A stretch of DNA of 64,000 nucleotides from Plicaturopsis crispa FD-325 SS-3 (lineage: Eukaryota > Basidiomycota > Agaricomycetes > Amylocorticiales > Amylocorticiaceae). The number at the start of each line of letters is the position of its first letter. The first letter of the stretch is position 1. The notes below the pieces were generated by a model. That model worked only from the letters and a program-made list of their open reading frames with translations. It was not told where the DNA came from and ran no database searches. The stretch lies in contig KN832561.1 of assembly GCA_000827205.1 (NCBI GenBank), positions 1,313,313-1,377,312 of the forward strand, in the 5' to 3' direction. The translations under genes and the position numbers were made by a program. Shown here piece after piece: positions 12,910 through 25,037 of this stretch.

Positions 12910-15077
12910 ATGCTTGTCACCGCCGACGGTTTCTCTGCATTGCTTCAAACCCTCAGCCTAACCCAAGGACTATTCAAGCCCACCGTTTCTAGTGTGGTCA
13001 ATACCATAGGAGATGTTTCTACTCTGATCAACGGGACTGCTATGAACGCGACTGGGACGCTCTTGGGAGGTGCTGGAGGAGGCCAAATCAATTCGTTTAC
13101 CGGTTCTACTGCGTCCTCGGGTACTATGGAAGATGCTGCATGTCAAGTTGAGCCGTATGATATCCCAGGTCCTATCGACGAGACTTTTCCACCCTTTGAC
13201 GAAGCTAGCGCCAACATCTACCGATACCGGCAACAACAATCGGTTAACCTTGGATCTTGGTGCGTTCTAGCCATTACTTCCCTCGACTGTATGATTCTCG
13301 CGCTGAGCATGCATTTACCCAGGTTCGTACACGAAAACTGGATGACGCCCTCGCTCTTCAAATGCGCGGCAGGAAAAAAACTATCGGAACTGGACATAGC
13401 AAGCGGATGGGGCTCGACTACCAACGCCAAAGCCGTTCTCGAACGTCACTGGGACACCTTCGTCAACCAATCCGACTTCGAATACCTCGCCAGCATCGGA
13501 ATCAACACCGTGCGCCTTCCCATAGGATACTGGAACCTAGGACCGTACTATTGCCACGACACCCCGTATGCGGCGGTCGCGGACGTCTACGAGAGCGCTT
13601 GGAGCCGCGTTGTCCGCGCAATCAACATGGCCGGGGAGGCTGGCCTCGGAGTCCTCGTCGATTTGCATGGCGCGGTGGGTAGTCAGAACGGTCAACCGCA
13701 TTCGGGCATCTCCGATGGGACCATGAACCTGTTCAGCAGCGAGGACAACGTCAACAAGACCATATCTGCTCTCGCCTTTCTCATGCAGCAACTTGGATCC
13801 GTGACGAACGTGGTCGGCATACAAATCCTGAACGAGCCACAGAATGTTCCGGAGCTGCCTGGCTTTTGTGCGTCGTCTCTTGCTTCGAGCGTTTGGGTGC
13901 TAACATGTATATGCACACAGATACGCAGGCGATCGCGGCTATGCGCAGCGCGTCACCAGAGGCCGCGTCCTTCCCGCTGTACATACACGACGGCTTCGAC
14001 CTGCAGCTCTTCAGCGACTACGTAGCCAACCACACGGACTTTATTGTCCAGGACAACCACTCGTACTTCGTGTACACCGCGTCGGACGTCGCGGAGTCCG
14101 GGGACCAGCACTCGGGGGACGTGCACGGCTCGGTGGCGAGTGCGCTGCAGAAGGCGTCGGATAATGAGCATCGGAACATCGTGGTGGACGAGTGGTCGTG
14201 CGCGCTCGCGCCGCAGAGCCTTTCGAAGGAGGCGGATCCGAATGCTTCGAGGAAGGATTTTTGCACGGGCCAGATGGAGGTGTACACGAACACGACGGCT
14301 GGATGGGGCTTTTGGTGTAAGTGCGATTCCACACTATCTTGAAGATGCCACATATACTTACTGATTTTTCAATCTGAAGCATACAACAAAGAGGATTGCG
14401 TGAATGATCCTGGCTGGTGCTTCAAGGCTGCTGTGGGCAACAGCCTTCCGAACACTTTCTTTTCGTACGGTCAAGCCCAGGCAAGGAACCCCACGCAAAC
14501 CCAGGCGCTCTCAGTCGCGGTCGGGGCGATGGCTCTCCCGCCCATCTGTGATGTCCTAACCCGCGCTAACCAATACCCCGCGCCCCTGTCTTCCCTGCCG
14601 GCTCAAGCCTCCGAAGCGGCCGTCCCAGGAGAAGCGCCGACGTGGACCCCTCCCCCCGCATACACAGATGCGTCTCCGAGCGTCCCCAACCACCGCAAGC
14701 GCGAGTCAATGTCGATGTCCAGGCACCGCCACCGTCTCGCCTCTTTGCACCACCGCCGACAATCTCCCTCCTCCTCCTCCTCCTCCTCCTCCTCGAACGG
14801 CACGCTCTTCGACTACGACGGCTACGCGATGACAATGGACCAGATCGCCATCGTCAAGGGCTACTCGGACGGGTTCATGACCGCGAAGCTCTTCGCGACG
14901 TACGATATGAGCAGGCTCGGGTTCGCTGCGCAGTATATCAACGACAGCGTGAAGGCGCTGGGCCCGGATGTCATTGAGGTGGGCACGGAGCATTGTTATA
15001 CGGAGTGGTTCATGAATGGGCTACAGGATGGGCAGGCGGTTGTTTTTGGCGCTGTGGGTGCGCAGAATAATGTATAA
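12910..15077 (+). CDS. GH5 exo-beta-1,3-glucanase-like hydrolase
   Basis: Four exons (12910-13259, 13323-13867, 13921-14316, 14380-15077) give 662 residues from the ATG of MLVTADGF. The catalytic barrel starts near FVHENWMTPSLF and shows GINTVRLPIGYW, GLGVLVDLHGAVGSQNG, ILNEPQN with the acid/base Glu, and IVVDEWSCALAP with the nucleophile Glu. These are the landmarks of GH5 subfamily 9 enzymes that trim beta-1,3-glucan in the cell wall. WSYNKEDCVNDPGWCFKAAVGN closes the barrel. Downstream is an unusual extension with a Pro/His/Arg-rich linker, a run of serines encoded by (CTC)n, and an odd tail around YDGYAMTMDQIAIVKGYSDG. A secretion signal is not clear from this start. The hydrophobic frame upstream (from about 12829) has no ATG, so the true N-terminus may lie in an unseen exon. 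Confidence 0.85.
14766..14794 (+). repeat. (CTC)n microsatellite coding for serines
   Basis: About nine TCC/CTC units encode a serine run in the linker of the GH5 protein. In-frame length change here would not disturb the barrel. Confidence 0.85.
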
Positions 15078-15245
15078 TGATTATTCGCCGTTTGCTCTCG
15101 ACGTCTCGTAAACTCAGTACTACCCATGCAAGTACCCAATGCTTGAGGAATTCCGGTGAGCCTGGCCCTGCTGCGCAAAACGGAGGCAAATGTGCTTTTT
15201 TGAAAACTTTGTAAAAAAATCTTGGGCGTTGTGGCTGTGCAGTCA

Positions 15246-16769
15246 ATGTCCTTCTTGTCCCCGCAACGCATCGTGTCGTTCATCCATGCCCTGTTCACTC
15301 ACCCTGCTTACTTCTGGGCACTAGCATCCCTAGTCGTCATCGGAGATGCAGCGCTCACCCAACTTATCATCCGTTTCGTCTCCTGTAAGCTCGATCTCCG
15401 TGTTTTCCAATCTAACGCGAGCTGAGTGAGGTACTATCTAGACACGGAGATTGACTGGGAGACGTACATGATTCATACGGACTTGTATATCAAGGGAGAA
15501 CGCGATTACTCCAACATCACCGGACCGACTGGGCCTCTAGTGTGAGTCTGTCTTGTTTCTGTCATTTGCAGAAGCTAACATACCTCGCACAGGTACCCAG
15601 CAGGACACGTCCACATCCACCGCGCCCTCCACTGGATCACCGATGCCGGCACAAATGTCGCACTAGCGCAGCAAATATACGGCACGCTGTACCTAGTCTC
15701 CCTGACGCTTACATGCGCAATCTACCGCCGGGCCAAGGGGGTGCCCAATTGGATCGTGTGCTTCCTGCCGTTGAGCAAGCGCTTGCACTCGATATTCGCC
15801 CTGCGACTGTTCAATGATTGTTGGTCTGTTGTTGCGATGCAATTGGCTGTATTGGCATACCAGGAGGGATCAGATGATATGGGCACGTTGCTGTTCAGGT
15901 GCGCACTCTGCAATACGTCTGCGGAACAACCTATACTTACAGCTGTTGAAGCGCCGCGCTTTCTGTCAAAATGAACATCCTCCTCTACCTGCCCGGCGTC
16001 CTCCTCATACTCTTCAAACGACACGGCCTCGTCTCCACCCTGCGCCACACACTGACCATCCTCGCCACTCAAGCGCTCATCGCATGGCCCTTCGTATCCA
16101 CATTCCCACTTGCATACCTACGGAACGCATTCGACCTCTCCCGCGTGTTCCTCTACAAATGGACCGTAAACTGGCGGTTTCTCGACGAGAGGTCCTTCCT
16201 GAGCCCCAAATTAGCTAGATCGCTATTGATAGCACACGCCTCCACGCTCGCGGTGCTGGGCATCTGGCGCTGGTGCCAGCGAGACGGCGGCGTGCGGAGA
16301 GTGCTTGAGAGAGGTCTGCGCCGGCCAACGCTCCCTGCGAGTATATACCCCGTGACTGCAGATTGTTCGTCCCCTCAATCAATTGCTGCATTCTGAGATT
16401 GAGGCTGATGGGTGCTTTCTTTCCAGATGTCGCAACGGTTTTGTTCACGTCTAATCTGGCGGGGATAATATTTGCCAGGTCTCTGCACTACCAGTTCTAC
16501 TCGTGGTACGCACAGCAGATACCCTTCCTGCTGTGGAGGACACGGTACCCTCTCGTGCTAAAGTAAGTGGCATCTATCTACGTCCGGCGAGTCGTCCTAA
16601 TTGTTTGAATCTTTGCAGACTTGCTCTCATGCTCGGCGTTGAGTATGCGTGGAACACATTCCCTTCTACGTCGCTCTCCTCTGGGGTATTACTTGGGGCG
16701 AACACGCTGCTCCTAGGCGGTGTGATATTCGGGCACCCGGAAGGGAGACCAGCGACGTCGCCGTACTAA
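15246..16769 (+). CDS. ALG3: Dol-P-Man alpha-1,3-mannosyltransferase
   Basis: Six exons (15246-15384, 15442-15541, 15593-15898, 15952-16364, 16427-16562, 16619-16769) give 414 residues. ALG3 adds the sixth mannose to the dolichol-linked N-glycan precursor on the lumenal ER face. Diagnostic runs are [67 protein letters not shown]-type [21 protein letters not shown], and [39 protein letters not shown]. Many hydrophobic helices fit a polytopic ER protein. For the third and fourth introns the nearest AG gives a stop or frame slip. The acceptors chosen, at TTGAAG and TTCCAG, restore the family sequence. Confidence 0.96.
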
Positions 16770-17213
16770 TATAATTGTCGTCCCGTGGATGTATCGTGGC
16801 TTGAACGCAACACACTAACTTATTGAGTGGATCACTTGGACGTGTGCTGAACTTTAGTCAAACTCAAAGCAAAAGATCGATGAGATATCGTACTACCCTA
16901 CCTACCCTGGTACTACTACTGTTCGAGGCCAATATTCAGCGGCAGAACAGCACACAGCCACAGCGACTACTTACTCGCGCCAAAAAATACGCCGAGTACC
17001 CACCAGGCACTCGCAAGCAAGAAAGCGAAAGTATGCATATAATGTACAAATGTCACAGCCATGTAGATAAATAATAAGGATCAGCAGCTATATACGGTAC
17101 GAAAAGCTGGGTGTATAACGATCCATCCCCAAGTCACCCAATACCCATTACTCCTCCGTCGTCACATTCACTCCCAACATCTCTATACGCACTTTACACC
17201 ATCATAAGCGCAT
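16770..17213. other. Spacer between convergent ALG3 and MCH1-like genes
   Basis: Two 3' ends should lie here. Several ATAATA/AATAATAAG words near 17070-17090 could serve polyadenylation. No gene was recognised. Confidence 0.35.
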
Positions 17214-19076
17214 CTACACGCGCCCCTTCCACGCCCGCCACAGCACGAGCGTCCCCACGAACGCCGTGAGTGCCGCGGCGCCGCACACCCAAAACGTCGA
17301 CACCCAGCACCGCGTGCCCATACACACGTTCCCGTCCGCGTGGCTCGCAGCGACGAACGCGTACAGGTATGAGAACAGCGGCGTACCCACGAACGGCGCG
17401 TATGTGAGGATGCCGAAGTTGCGTCCGAGGTTGGGGAGGCCCCAGATCGAGGACATGATGCTCGGCCTGTAACAAAGCAAAGGCACCGTCAGTTTGGGTG
17501 CAGGGTATGGATGATCAGGGTAGGGTACGCACAGGAGTGTGAACGAGGCGCCGTAGACGATGCCGACGCCGATGCTGTGGAGGGGCAGGGCATTGAGGGA
17601 TGGAACACAGTAGAGCTCGACACAGACTTACCTGAGCGGCCAAACAGAGCTCTGCGTCTTGATCCCGATTTCCGTCCACAGGAAGGTGAGCGCGAGAAGC
17701 AGACTCATCCCGGACAGCCACGCGACGCGACTGATGAAGTGTTTCCTAGTGAAACCCCGGGAACCATTGGGCAGGTACGACGCGACGGGCGACACGAAAT
17801 CCGCGGCGAACCCGACAAAGAGTCTGGTGATAGTATTGGAGAGCGAGATGACGCGCACTTGCGTGGACGTCGCGACGTCGGTCGAGGGGACCACAGTGTT
17901 TATCGTGGAGGACTCCGACGAGGGTAGGGAGAGGACGATCGTCCCTATATTCGACATCACCATCTCGCACTGATGGCGGCACACTATCAGCGTCAATGTG
18001 GAGAGGGAGGGTGTAAGTGCGTTTGTGCTTACAGTTCCGAGGATGCAAAGTGTGACAAGTGCGAGTACCCAGAAATATGGATCGCGTACCAGGTCTAGCG
18101 CAGAGCCTTCTTCATCCTGTACCGGCACGATTTGTACGTCCACATTCGCCTTGTTACTTCGCTTTCCCCCAGGAATAAGCGGCGTCCGTTCACTCGATTC
18201 CGAGTCACCAGATTCGGAACCATTGGGTTCTTCTGGGTTGTCCTGAAGAGCAATCGGCGTGTCGTGTATGGTGAGGGTCAGTGCACCGAGGACGTGGACT
18301 GCGCCAACGGTTACCGCCAAAAAGCGTAGAAACGATGTCACGTCGAGACCGGTGTCTGGACTAGAGAAGAAATTCGAGGCGATAAGAGAGAGGAAGAGCG
18401 GCGAAAGGCCAAAAATTGCCATGCTGGTGCCGGAGGCAATGCCGATATAATCCGGGAAGTTCTTGGACGCAGCGAAGAGAAACGAGAATAAACTAGTTGT
18501 ATAATGTTGAATTCGTCAGTGCTGAATTTCCACCTGTTGTGCGTGCACTTACGAGAATGCAGTTCCTAGGCCAGCCATGAAAAACAACACAGCCAGCCGG
18601 TGGAAAGAGGTCACTGAAGGTTGAGTGATATCGTCCGGGGTCTTGGATATTTCCTGCGCAAAGAAACCGAACCCGGTGGAGAATAACACTGCGGAAACGA
18701 GCGAGGAGCACCAGGGGCCGTAGCGGTCAATGAGCTTGCCAACCACTGCCGCGAACGGGTACTGCCCAATCATTCCACTTTCGGAAATGACCCCAGCGTG
18801 AGGAGACATAAAACACCAAGCAACTGTGTGGGAACTCACAAGAGAACGATGGTAGTGAGCTGTGGTTGGGTTAACTTCAGGTGTGAAGCCAACGCTGGTG
18901 ACAAGATTGGGAACACGAATATTCCACCCGCGAACAATCTAGACATGAAATCACATTAAACAACGTCACTATCCTCGAGTGTAGGTATGCACGACGAACG
19001 CATTTGAGGCGATGGAGAGGCAGGTCAAGACCAGCCTCACGCGAGCGAGCAAGGACGCTCTATGCTGCGTCGACAT
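17214..19076 (-). CDS. MFS transporter, MCH1-like
   Basis: Seven exons on the minus strand (19076-19000, 18938-18840, 18777-18553, 18492-18033, 17969-17632, 17574-17533, 17466-17214) give 497 residues. About twelve membrane helices are present. Family marks are LFAGGIFVFPILSPALASHL, the GMIGQYPFAAVVGKLIDRYGP loop (MFS motif A position), SGTSMAIFGLSPLFLSLIAS, and CEMVMSNIGTIV. A long acidic cytosolic loop between helices 6 and 7 (ERTPLIPGGKRSNKANVDV region) is typical of Mch1-type carriers. Yeast Mch1 resembles monocarboxylate transporters but does not carry monocarboxylates and is vacuolar. The substrate here is therefore unknown. All junctions keep frame with 50-64 nt introns. Its promoter region faces a hAT MITE about 110 bases upstream of the ATG. 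Confidence 0.88.
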
Positions 19077-19181
19077 GACCCAAGCGTCAATCCTACGGCC
19101 GGTACAGTATGAATGGAGTTGATTATGGAGTTGAAACTTGATAGTGAGAGGAGAGATGAAATGGATGGTACCGGTGCGGCA

Positions 19182-19533
19182 GTTGCGCGAGGCCCCGGGA
19201 AGCTCACCCATTTCCGTGTCCGAGAATAGCATATTTGAGGGCTCAAAATCGACGATTTCCTTGTCCGGGATAGCATATTTGAGGCCGATCCGGAGAAAAT
19301 TTTGGCATATACATGTCCGTTATAGCATATTTGAGGGCCTGCGCGCGGAGCGCGCCGAAAAATTTTGACATGTATATACCCCGCCGGAGGTGCCGCCCCG
19401 GTTCCCCACCTGTATATAGTAGACCCTTGTCCGAATAGCATATTTGAGGCCGGAATTATAGCATATTTGAGGGCCAAATTTGGCCATTTCGGCGGACACG
19501 GAAATGGGTGAGCTTCCCGGGGCCTGTTGCGCG
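19182..19533. mobile_element. Complete hAT-type MITE with 8-bp TSD
   Basis: The element itself is 19190-19525 (336 bp). Its ends are perfect 33-bp terminal inverted repeats (19190-19222 and 19493-19525), beginning AGGCCCCGGGAAGCTC. It is flanked on both sides by GTTGCGCG (19182-19189, 19526-19533), an 8-bp target-site duplication as made by hAT transposases. It has no coding capacity. Inside, TAGCATATTTGAGG occurs five times in one orientation (starting 19227, 19271, 19323, 19436, 19459), often preceded by TGTCCG. Such subterminal motif clusters bind transposase in hAT elements. The identical ends and intact TSD imply a young insertion. It lies between the divergent MCH1-like and PP4R1 genes. 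Confidence 0.95.
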
Positions 19534-20248
19534 GCTCTGCACCACGGATAGGGGCAGGATGCTTCCGAATATGGATGATAGCAGGCCCCTATCCCTCGGT
19601 CAATCGCTCAGCGCTCTGTCCCAGTGTACCATCTATAGAGGTACAGTCCTACATCGATCGGGCGTCAGTCGGACAAGTTCGGTGGTCCTGCAGATTGTAA
19701 CAGCGCTTGAGCATAACATCTCACAAAATCGAAAATCTCGTTTTGAAGTGCGTTCCGACGCTCGTTTCGCCACAAATACGACCTCCGAAGCAACGAGTCA
19801 ACGACCTCAGCAGTCAACACGACCTTACAACTCATCTTTGACCTTGCTGTCCCCCCAGCACTCCCACCCTCGACGTCCGCGCCCTCGTCCGCGCCCTATC
19901 CCGTTCCACCGCGCCGTGCTCCGTTAACGTTTTTAGGTACGAGACGGAAGATATACAGCACATGACATCACTGTCCAGGCCCTGCTGTGATTGGCTGACG
20001 AGCGATGACAGGGTTGTGCGCAGGTTGTCGACTCCAATTTCCTCTTTTTTATTTCTCTTTCTTCTCGGTCGCTTTCTTTCACGAACGCACGACGTGCAAA
20101 CGTCCATGCCGCAACTGCACGCTCGTCAAGAGACGGCAAGTAAGACGCAGACGTGATTCTAAAGTGCGTATACATTGCACACACTTGTCCCGCTGCTGCT
20201 GTCTTTCTGCAGTCGAGTAGCACCGGTCGCCAGCACCAGTACTCACCA
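19534..20248. other. Spacer upstream of the PP4 subunit gene
   Basis: It should contain the PP4R1 promoter. Frames here are short and look like chance. A pyrimidine-rich block at about 20037-20080 precedes the gene. Confidence 0.35.
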
Positions 20249-23200
20249 ATGGGCGCCGCAGTGTCCGCCATAACTTCCGCTGCTTCTTCAAAGTCTCCTC
20301 CAGACGACGAGACGCCGCCGAGCCCAAGTCCTCGTCCGACGTACATACCCATCGCACCCCACGTATGGAACCCGGACCCGACGCCGAGTCCAAGTTCGCC
20401 CGCCCTCACTTTCTACACAGCTCCCTCGACACCCATCGCAGAGTCGCCTGTTAGAGAGACGCCACTGAAACTCCCCACGTCCGCATTGCGCATCAGTGCG
20501 ACTCTGGGTGACGACGATGAGGTCGCCCCGCCTCCTCCAGTCGTGACCGTTACCGACCCGGAGGAACCAGCGCACCGACGACCCTCGCCCCCACTCTCCA
20601 TTCCACTTCCACCGCCAATAACGCACTCCGCCTCCCTCCCCTCGCCGTCTTTCGAATACGAGACGGAGCCGTACCCCAATTCTCCGCCGCCCCCGTCGCC
20701 CACGCCCTCGCTGTCCCTCGACGACGCCTCGCTCTCGCCGCTCGAGAAAATCTACCTCTTCTCCCGCTCGCGCGCGCCCTTCCACCGCGTGTTCATCGCG
20801 CGTGCGCTGCCGACCTTCCTACGCGAAGTAGATCCGCGCGAGGCCGTCGAGTACGTGCTGCCCTTGCTCAGCGGCCTCGCGATGGACGAGGAGGAGGGCG
20901 TCAAGGAGGCGCTCGCCGGCGGACTCGTCGACATCGTCTGGTGGTTCTTCACTGTGAGTGGTTATACATCTACCGCTATCCGAAACTACTGACAGCGGTT
21001 GCAGCACTGCCAATTGACCGAGGACGACCAGCTGAACCTGCCATCGTCCTCACCGCCGTCCCCAGCCGTACCCGAGTCTCCTGCTCCCGACTATTTCGAA
21101 TCCGCTGCGCTCTCGACCCCCGATCCATCCATACCGACGCCGATATCCGTACAGGCTTTCACGCCGATCCTCGGGACTCTCCTTCTTAGTCCGAACGCGC
21201 TCGTCGGCGGTCCCGCGCGCCACGCCGTTGTCCAGCTTCTGGGGCGTATGCGTAGGGCCGATCTGCGCGAGGAAAACGAGGTGCTGGTTGAAGACGACGA
21301 TGCGGCCGAAGACGATGACGACGAACCTCGGACGCGACTGTTTGGCAAGACGGAGCGGCGGCTGTTCGAGCGCGAGATCCTGCAACAGGTAGTCATTGGT
21401 ATGGGTCGGCTAGACGGATACTGGGAAGACGAGGAGGGGCTGGAAGAGGAAAGCCGCGGGCGGGAGGATAGACAGGATGTGTTAGAGGGACGGGAGGACG
21501 AGCGTGCTGGGCGGGAGGATGTGCTAGAGGGGAGAGAAGACGTGCTGGAGGCAACAGAGGATAGAGCAGAGAGGGAGGAGGATAGAGAGATGAGGGAGGA
21601 AGACCGCGGGGAGCGAGAAGCCGATCAAGGCATGGATGTGGCCAGTACAAGGGAGACCGACAGGAATACACGGAAAGTAGATCGCGATGCCCGAGAATTC
21701 GACCGGGACACGCGTCAAACAGACCGGGACATGCGCCAAGTAGACCGCGATGCGCGCGAGCTTGAACGCGACACGCGCCAAACCGACCGCGACACGCGCC
21801 AGACCGACCGCGACGAGCGGGAGGAGACGCGCGAGCAGGACGCGCAGGACCGGGAGCAGTACGCCGGGGAGCAGGAGATGCAGCTGCAGATGCACATGCC
21901 CGGGGCCGGTGAGCGCGACCTCGGCACGGGCACCGAGGAGGAGTACCCGAGTGTCGCGTATATCGCCACCATGCGCTCACCCACGGGCCCCGTGCCTCCA
22001 ACTTCACTTGCACCCGCGGCGGCTTCACCCGCCAGGCGGCCGTCGCCTGGCGCGCTGTCGCACGACACGGTGCGCACGCTCGAGACGGGTCGGATTGCGC
22101 AGTCGACGGCAGCGGAGGCGGCGTTGTATTCGGGCGGTCCGCGGCTCACGACGACGGAGGTGAATCCGTACTTTCCGGTGATGGCGTCGTCGGCGGCATT
22201 CAACCCGCCGCGGCCTGCTGTGGAGGACACGGGGGTCAGCGACGATGAAGGGCCACAATACAGCGGGAGTTCGTTGGTGGACCCGGATGCGTTTGTGGGT
22301 GAGGGCCGAGAGGGCGAAGAGGGTGCGGAAATGGAGGATGAGGATATGGAAGACGCGAGCGAGCAGGAGCAGGCTGCTGTGGGGAGGTTGTCTAGCATGA
22401 GCCTGATGGCTGCTGTTGCCGCCAGTGGTGCGTTTCTCGCGTTCATACCCTCGGTTCCTTTCATTCTCCTCGCAGCTATAACTGACTCAAACACTTACAC
22501 TATGCAGGCTCGCTGGGCGAAGAGACAAAGAATGCATTTGTGAAAGAGGTCGAGCGTGTCGGCCGCGATCAAATATACTGGGTCAGGCGCGAGGCGTCGT
22601 TCGCCCTTGGGGCGCTTGCTAAAGTCGTACCAGAGGAGGTCGTCATTTGCTCACTCGTATGTTTTATTTCGCCTCACTTGTATGCATAGTGGTCTAATGT
22701 CGGTAAAACATAGCTTCCCCTCTTCGAATCGCTATGTACAGACCCCGTCTGGCACGTCCGCCACTCCGCACTCTTTGCACTTCCCGCCATCTTATCTCGT
22801 CTACCCCGTGCCCGCCGCCGTGCGCTCGCGCTGGACACGCTTGTCCCGCTTGCTACAGATGATAGCGCGCAGGTGCGCTCCGGGGTGCTGGAGGCGCTGG
22901 GCGAGGTCATGTATACATTCCACCGCGAGGAGGCCGAGGCAGACCAGCACGAGGAGGCCGAGCAACATCCTGAGGAGGTGAAACGCCACCCAGAGAAAGA
23001 CGACGCCGATGTGCCGGAGGAGTTGGTGCAGCTCTTCGTGGGCCGGAAAGAGGACAGGCGCATCCGAGACGAGCAACAGGGCGAGTTGCATCCGGACCCT
23101 GCATCGTCAGCATTTGGGGAGGCCCTGGGAATACCGCAGCAGGAGCACCCCAATGTCTCTGCCCTCGAGTCGTTCTATACGGACCCGGCGCGGCCGCTCG

Positions 23201-24610
23201 TTTGCGCATTCAATATGCCCGCGGTTGCGCTGACACTGGGGCGCGACCGCTGGTGCGATCTACGCGAGCTGTACCTCGAGCTGGCGGCCGACCGCACACC
23301 GAAGGTGCGACGCACGCTCGCGGCGAGCTTAGGCGAGCTGGGCAAAATTGTGGGGCCGGAGAGCGCGCGACGTGATCTGGTCGGCGTGTGGTGGGATGCG
23401 GTACGGTGTGAAGAGGATGGGGAGGTGCGGTTGAAGGCGGTTGAAAGTGTCTTACCGTTCGTGGAGGCTTTGGGTGACCGGAAGGGCCCGGGGGAACAGA
23501 TCTTAGAGGGTCTTGGCGAAGTCTGGGAGGAAGGTCTACTGAAGGGTTGGCGGGAACGGGAGACTGTTGTGGGGCTGTTGAAGGGGCTTGTTTCACTGCT
23601 GGGCAACGAGAAGCCCGAGGTGATCAGAGGCTTGCTGATGAGAGGGCTGGTCGATCATGTTGCAGCCGTGAGGGAGGCTGCTGTGTCTGCTGTGAGTGAT
23701 TCTTTGCTAGCCTCATTCGAAAGATCGAGACTCACATCGGGCCGACATAGCTGCCATTGATATGGAAAGCGTTCAGTGCGCGTCACGATATCCTGGAAGA
23801 GCTGAATACGGATCTTCGAGGACTGGCGGTCTCTTCTTCGTTCCGACATCGCATGACGTACGTTGGATCACATTGTTTATTCTAACGCTCGTCTAACCGA
23901 TCTTTATTACAGGTTTGTGGCCTGCCAGCAGGCGCTTTTGTTTAGCGATGACACCCGCGAGGCGGTACAAATGCCGTCGGATGATCATCGATGTTGGAAA
24001 GCGCTTGCAGCGCTTGCTGACGATGATATTCTAGGCGTGCGGATAGGACTTGCGCGCCTAGTTGGGGCTGTGCACGGTATGTCAAATATGTTGGTCACCG
24101 ACGGGGTGCTTTCTCAACACGAGCTATCTGTGTTCAACAGGTCAAACCATCCGTGATGGACAATCTCCACCGGAGCCCCTGGTCAACCTCGCTCGTCATC
24201 TGTCGCAAGACCCATCGGAAGGCGTCCGCGCATACGTCTCAAAGAGCATTCCACCCCCCAGACCACGTTTCTTGAAGCGTCTCGCATCAAAGCATGGTGG
24301 TACGACGTTTTCGACGTTCTCGCGTCCGCCCCCACCACAACCTGGGAACTCCTCCGGTGGCGTGGACTCGAGCGACCGCGGTGGGAATGAGGAAGCAGCA
24401 GTGCATGAGAGCCAATCCTCGGAAGACATACAAATGGGGGACACCGGGTTCTCTGCACACTTTCGAAACGCCGGGCCGGCAACATCATCACAATCGGCGT
24501 CAACGGGCGTCCACTGCGAATGCCCCCCTCAAGCGGGAAATGCTGAAGCAGTTTGCGACAGTCCCCACGTCTCCGACGAGTTTCGCAGGGGCGTCCTTGA
24601 GCCGGGATGA
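20249..24610 (+). CDS. PP4 regulatory subunit 1-like HEAT protein
   Basis: Seven exons (20249-20953, 21005-22427, 22508-22656, 22714-23691, 23751-23857, 23913-24076, 24141-24610) give 1331 residues. HEAT-repeat blocks match PPP4R1, a scaffold that binds the protein phosphatase 4 catalytic subunit. These are LEKIYLFSRSRAPFHRVFIARALP with VEYVLPLLSGLAMDEEEGVKEALAGGLVDIVWWFF, then QIYWVRREASFALGALAKVVP, PVWHVRHSALFALPAIL, the characteristic FNMPAVALTLGRDRWCDLR, RTPKVRRTLAASLGELGKIVG and LPLIWKAFSARHDILEEL. Between the first and second HEAT groups is a long insert of roughly 330 residues. It is acidic and arginine-rich and includes eight seven-residue repeats (see the separate entry). The N-terminus is Pro/Ser rich and the C-terminal 130 residues are low complexity. 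Exon 2 is unusually long for this window. Confidence 0.88.
21659..21826 (+). repeat. Eight coding heptad repeats (DRDTRQT-type)
   Basis: A 21-bp unit is repeated about eight times in frame. It encodes variants of D-R-D-(T/A/M)-R-(Q/E)-(T/V/L/F) within the PP4R1-like protein. Units differ at several bases, so it is not a fresh slippage product. The surrounding 100 residues are also Glu/Arg/Asp rich, and together they could form a long charged single helix. Confidence 0.9.
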
Positions 24611-25037
24611 TGGACTTATTTTTTAGATTGGCATGGACTAACTACGTTTACTACTTTCAGACTGTCGCACATACCATTACTTACTCTGCTATTCTGTATC
24701 GCACTTGCTGTGTCCACTGCATCTAATCATTATTCTTGTTGTCGATTTTCACTACACTGCAAATCTCTGCAAATGCTTCGAGTTCTTGTTGATCATCGAG
24801 AGCAAGAAGGTTCAGCGCGTTTTGCTAGGAACACCGGCCACGTGGTGCCAATCTATGTATTTCCCCAGGTGGCGTCCTCGCCGGGCGAGTGCCGCAAGGT
24901 TCCATGTCCCATATCTGTATTTTTCGTGCAGAGCGCGCCTAAGTTCTCGTTTCTCCTTCTTGCTCTTAACCACGTCCAGACGGCCGTCGAACGGCTGCCC
25001 ATCACACTCTCTTAACCTCTCCTGCATGCGTCGATCA
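24611..25037. other. Spacer before the tetraspan gene
   Basis: An overlapping frame (24705-25046) is open but has no family match and runs against the spliced gene that starts at 25038. It is probably promoter and 5'UTR. Confidence 0.35.
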
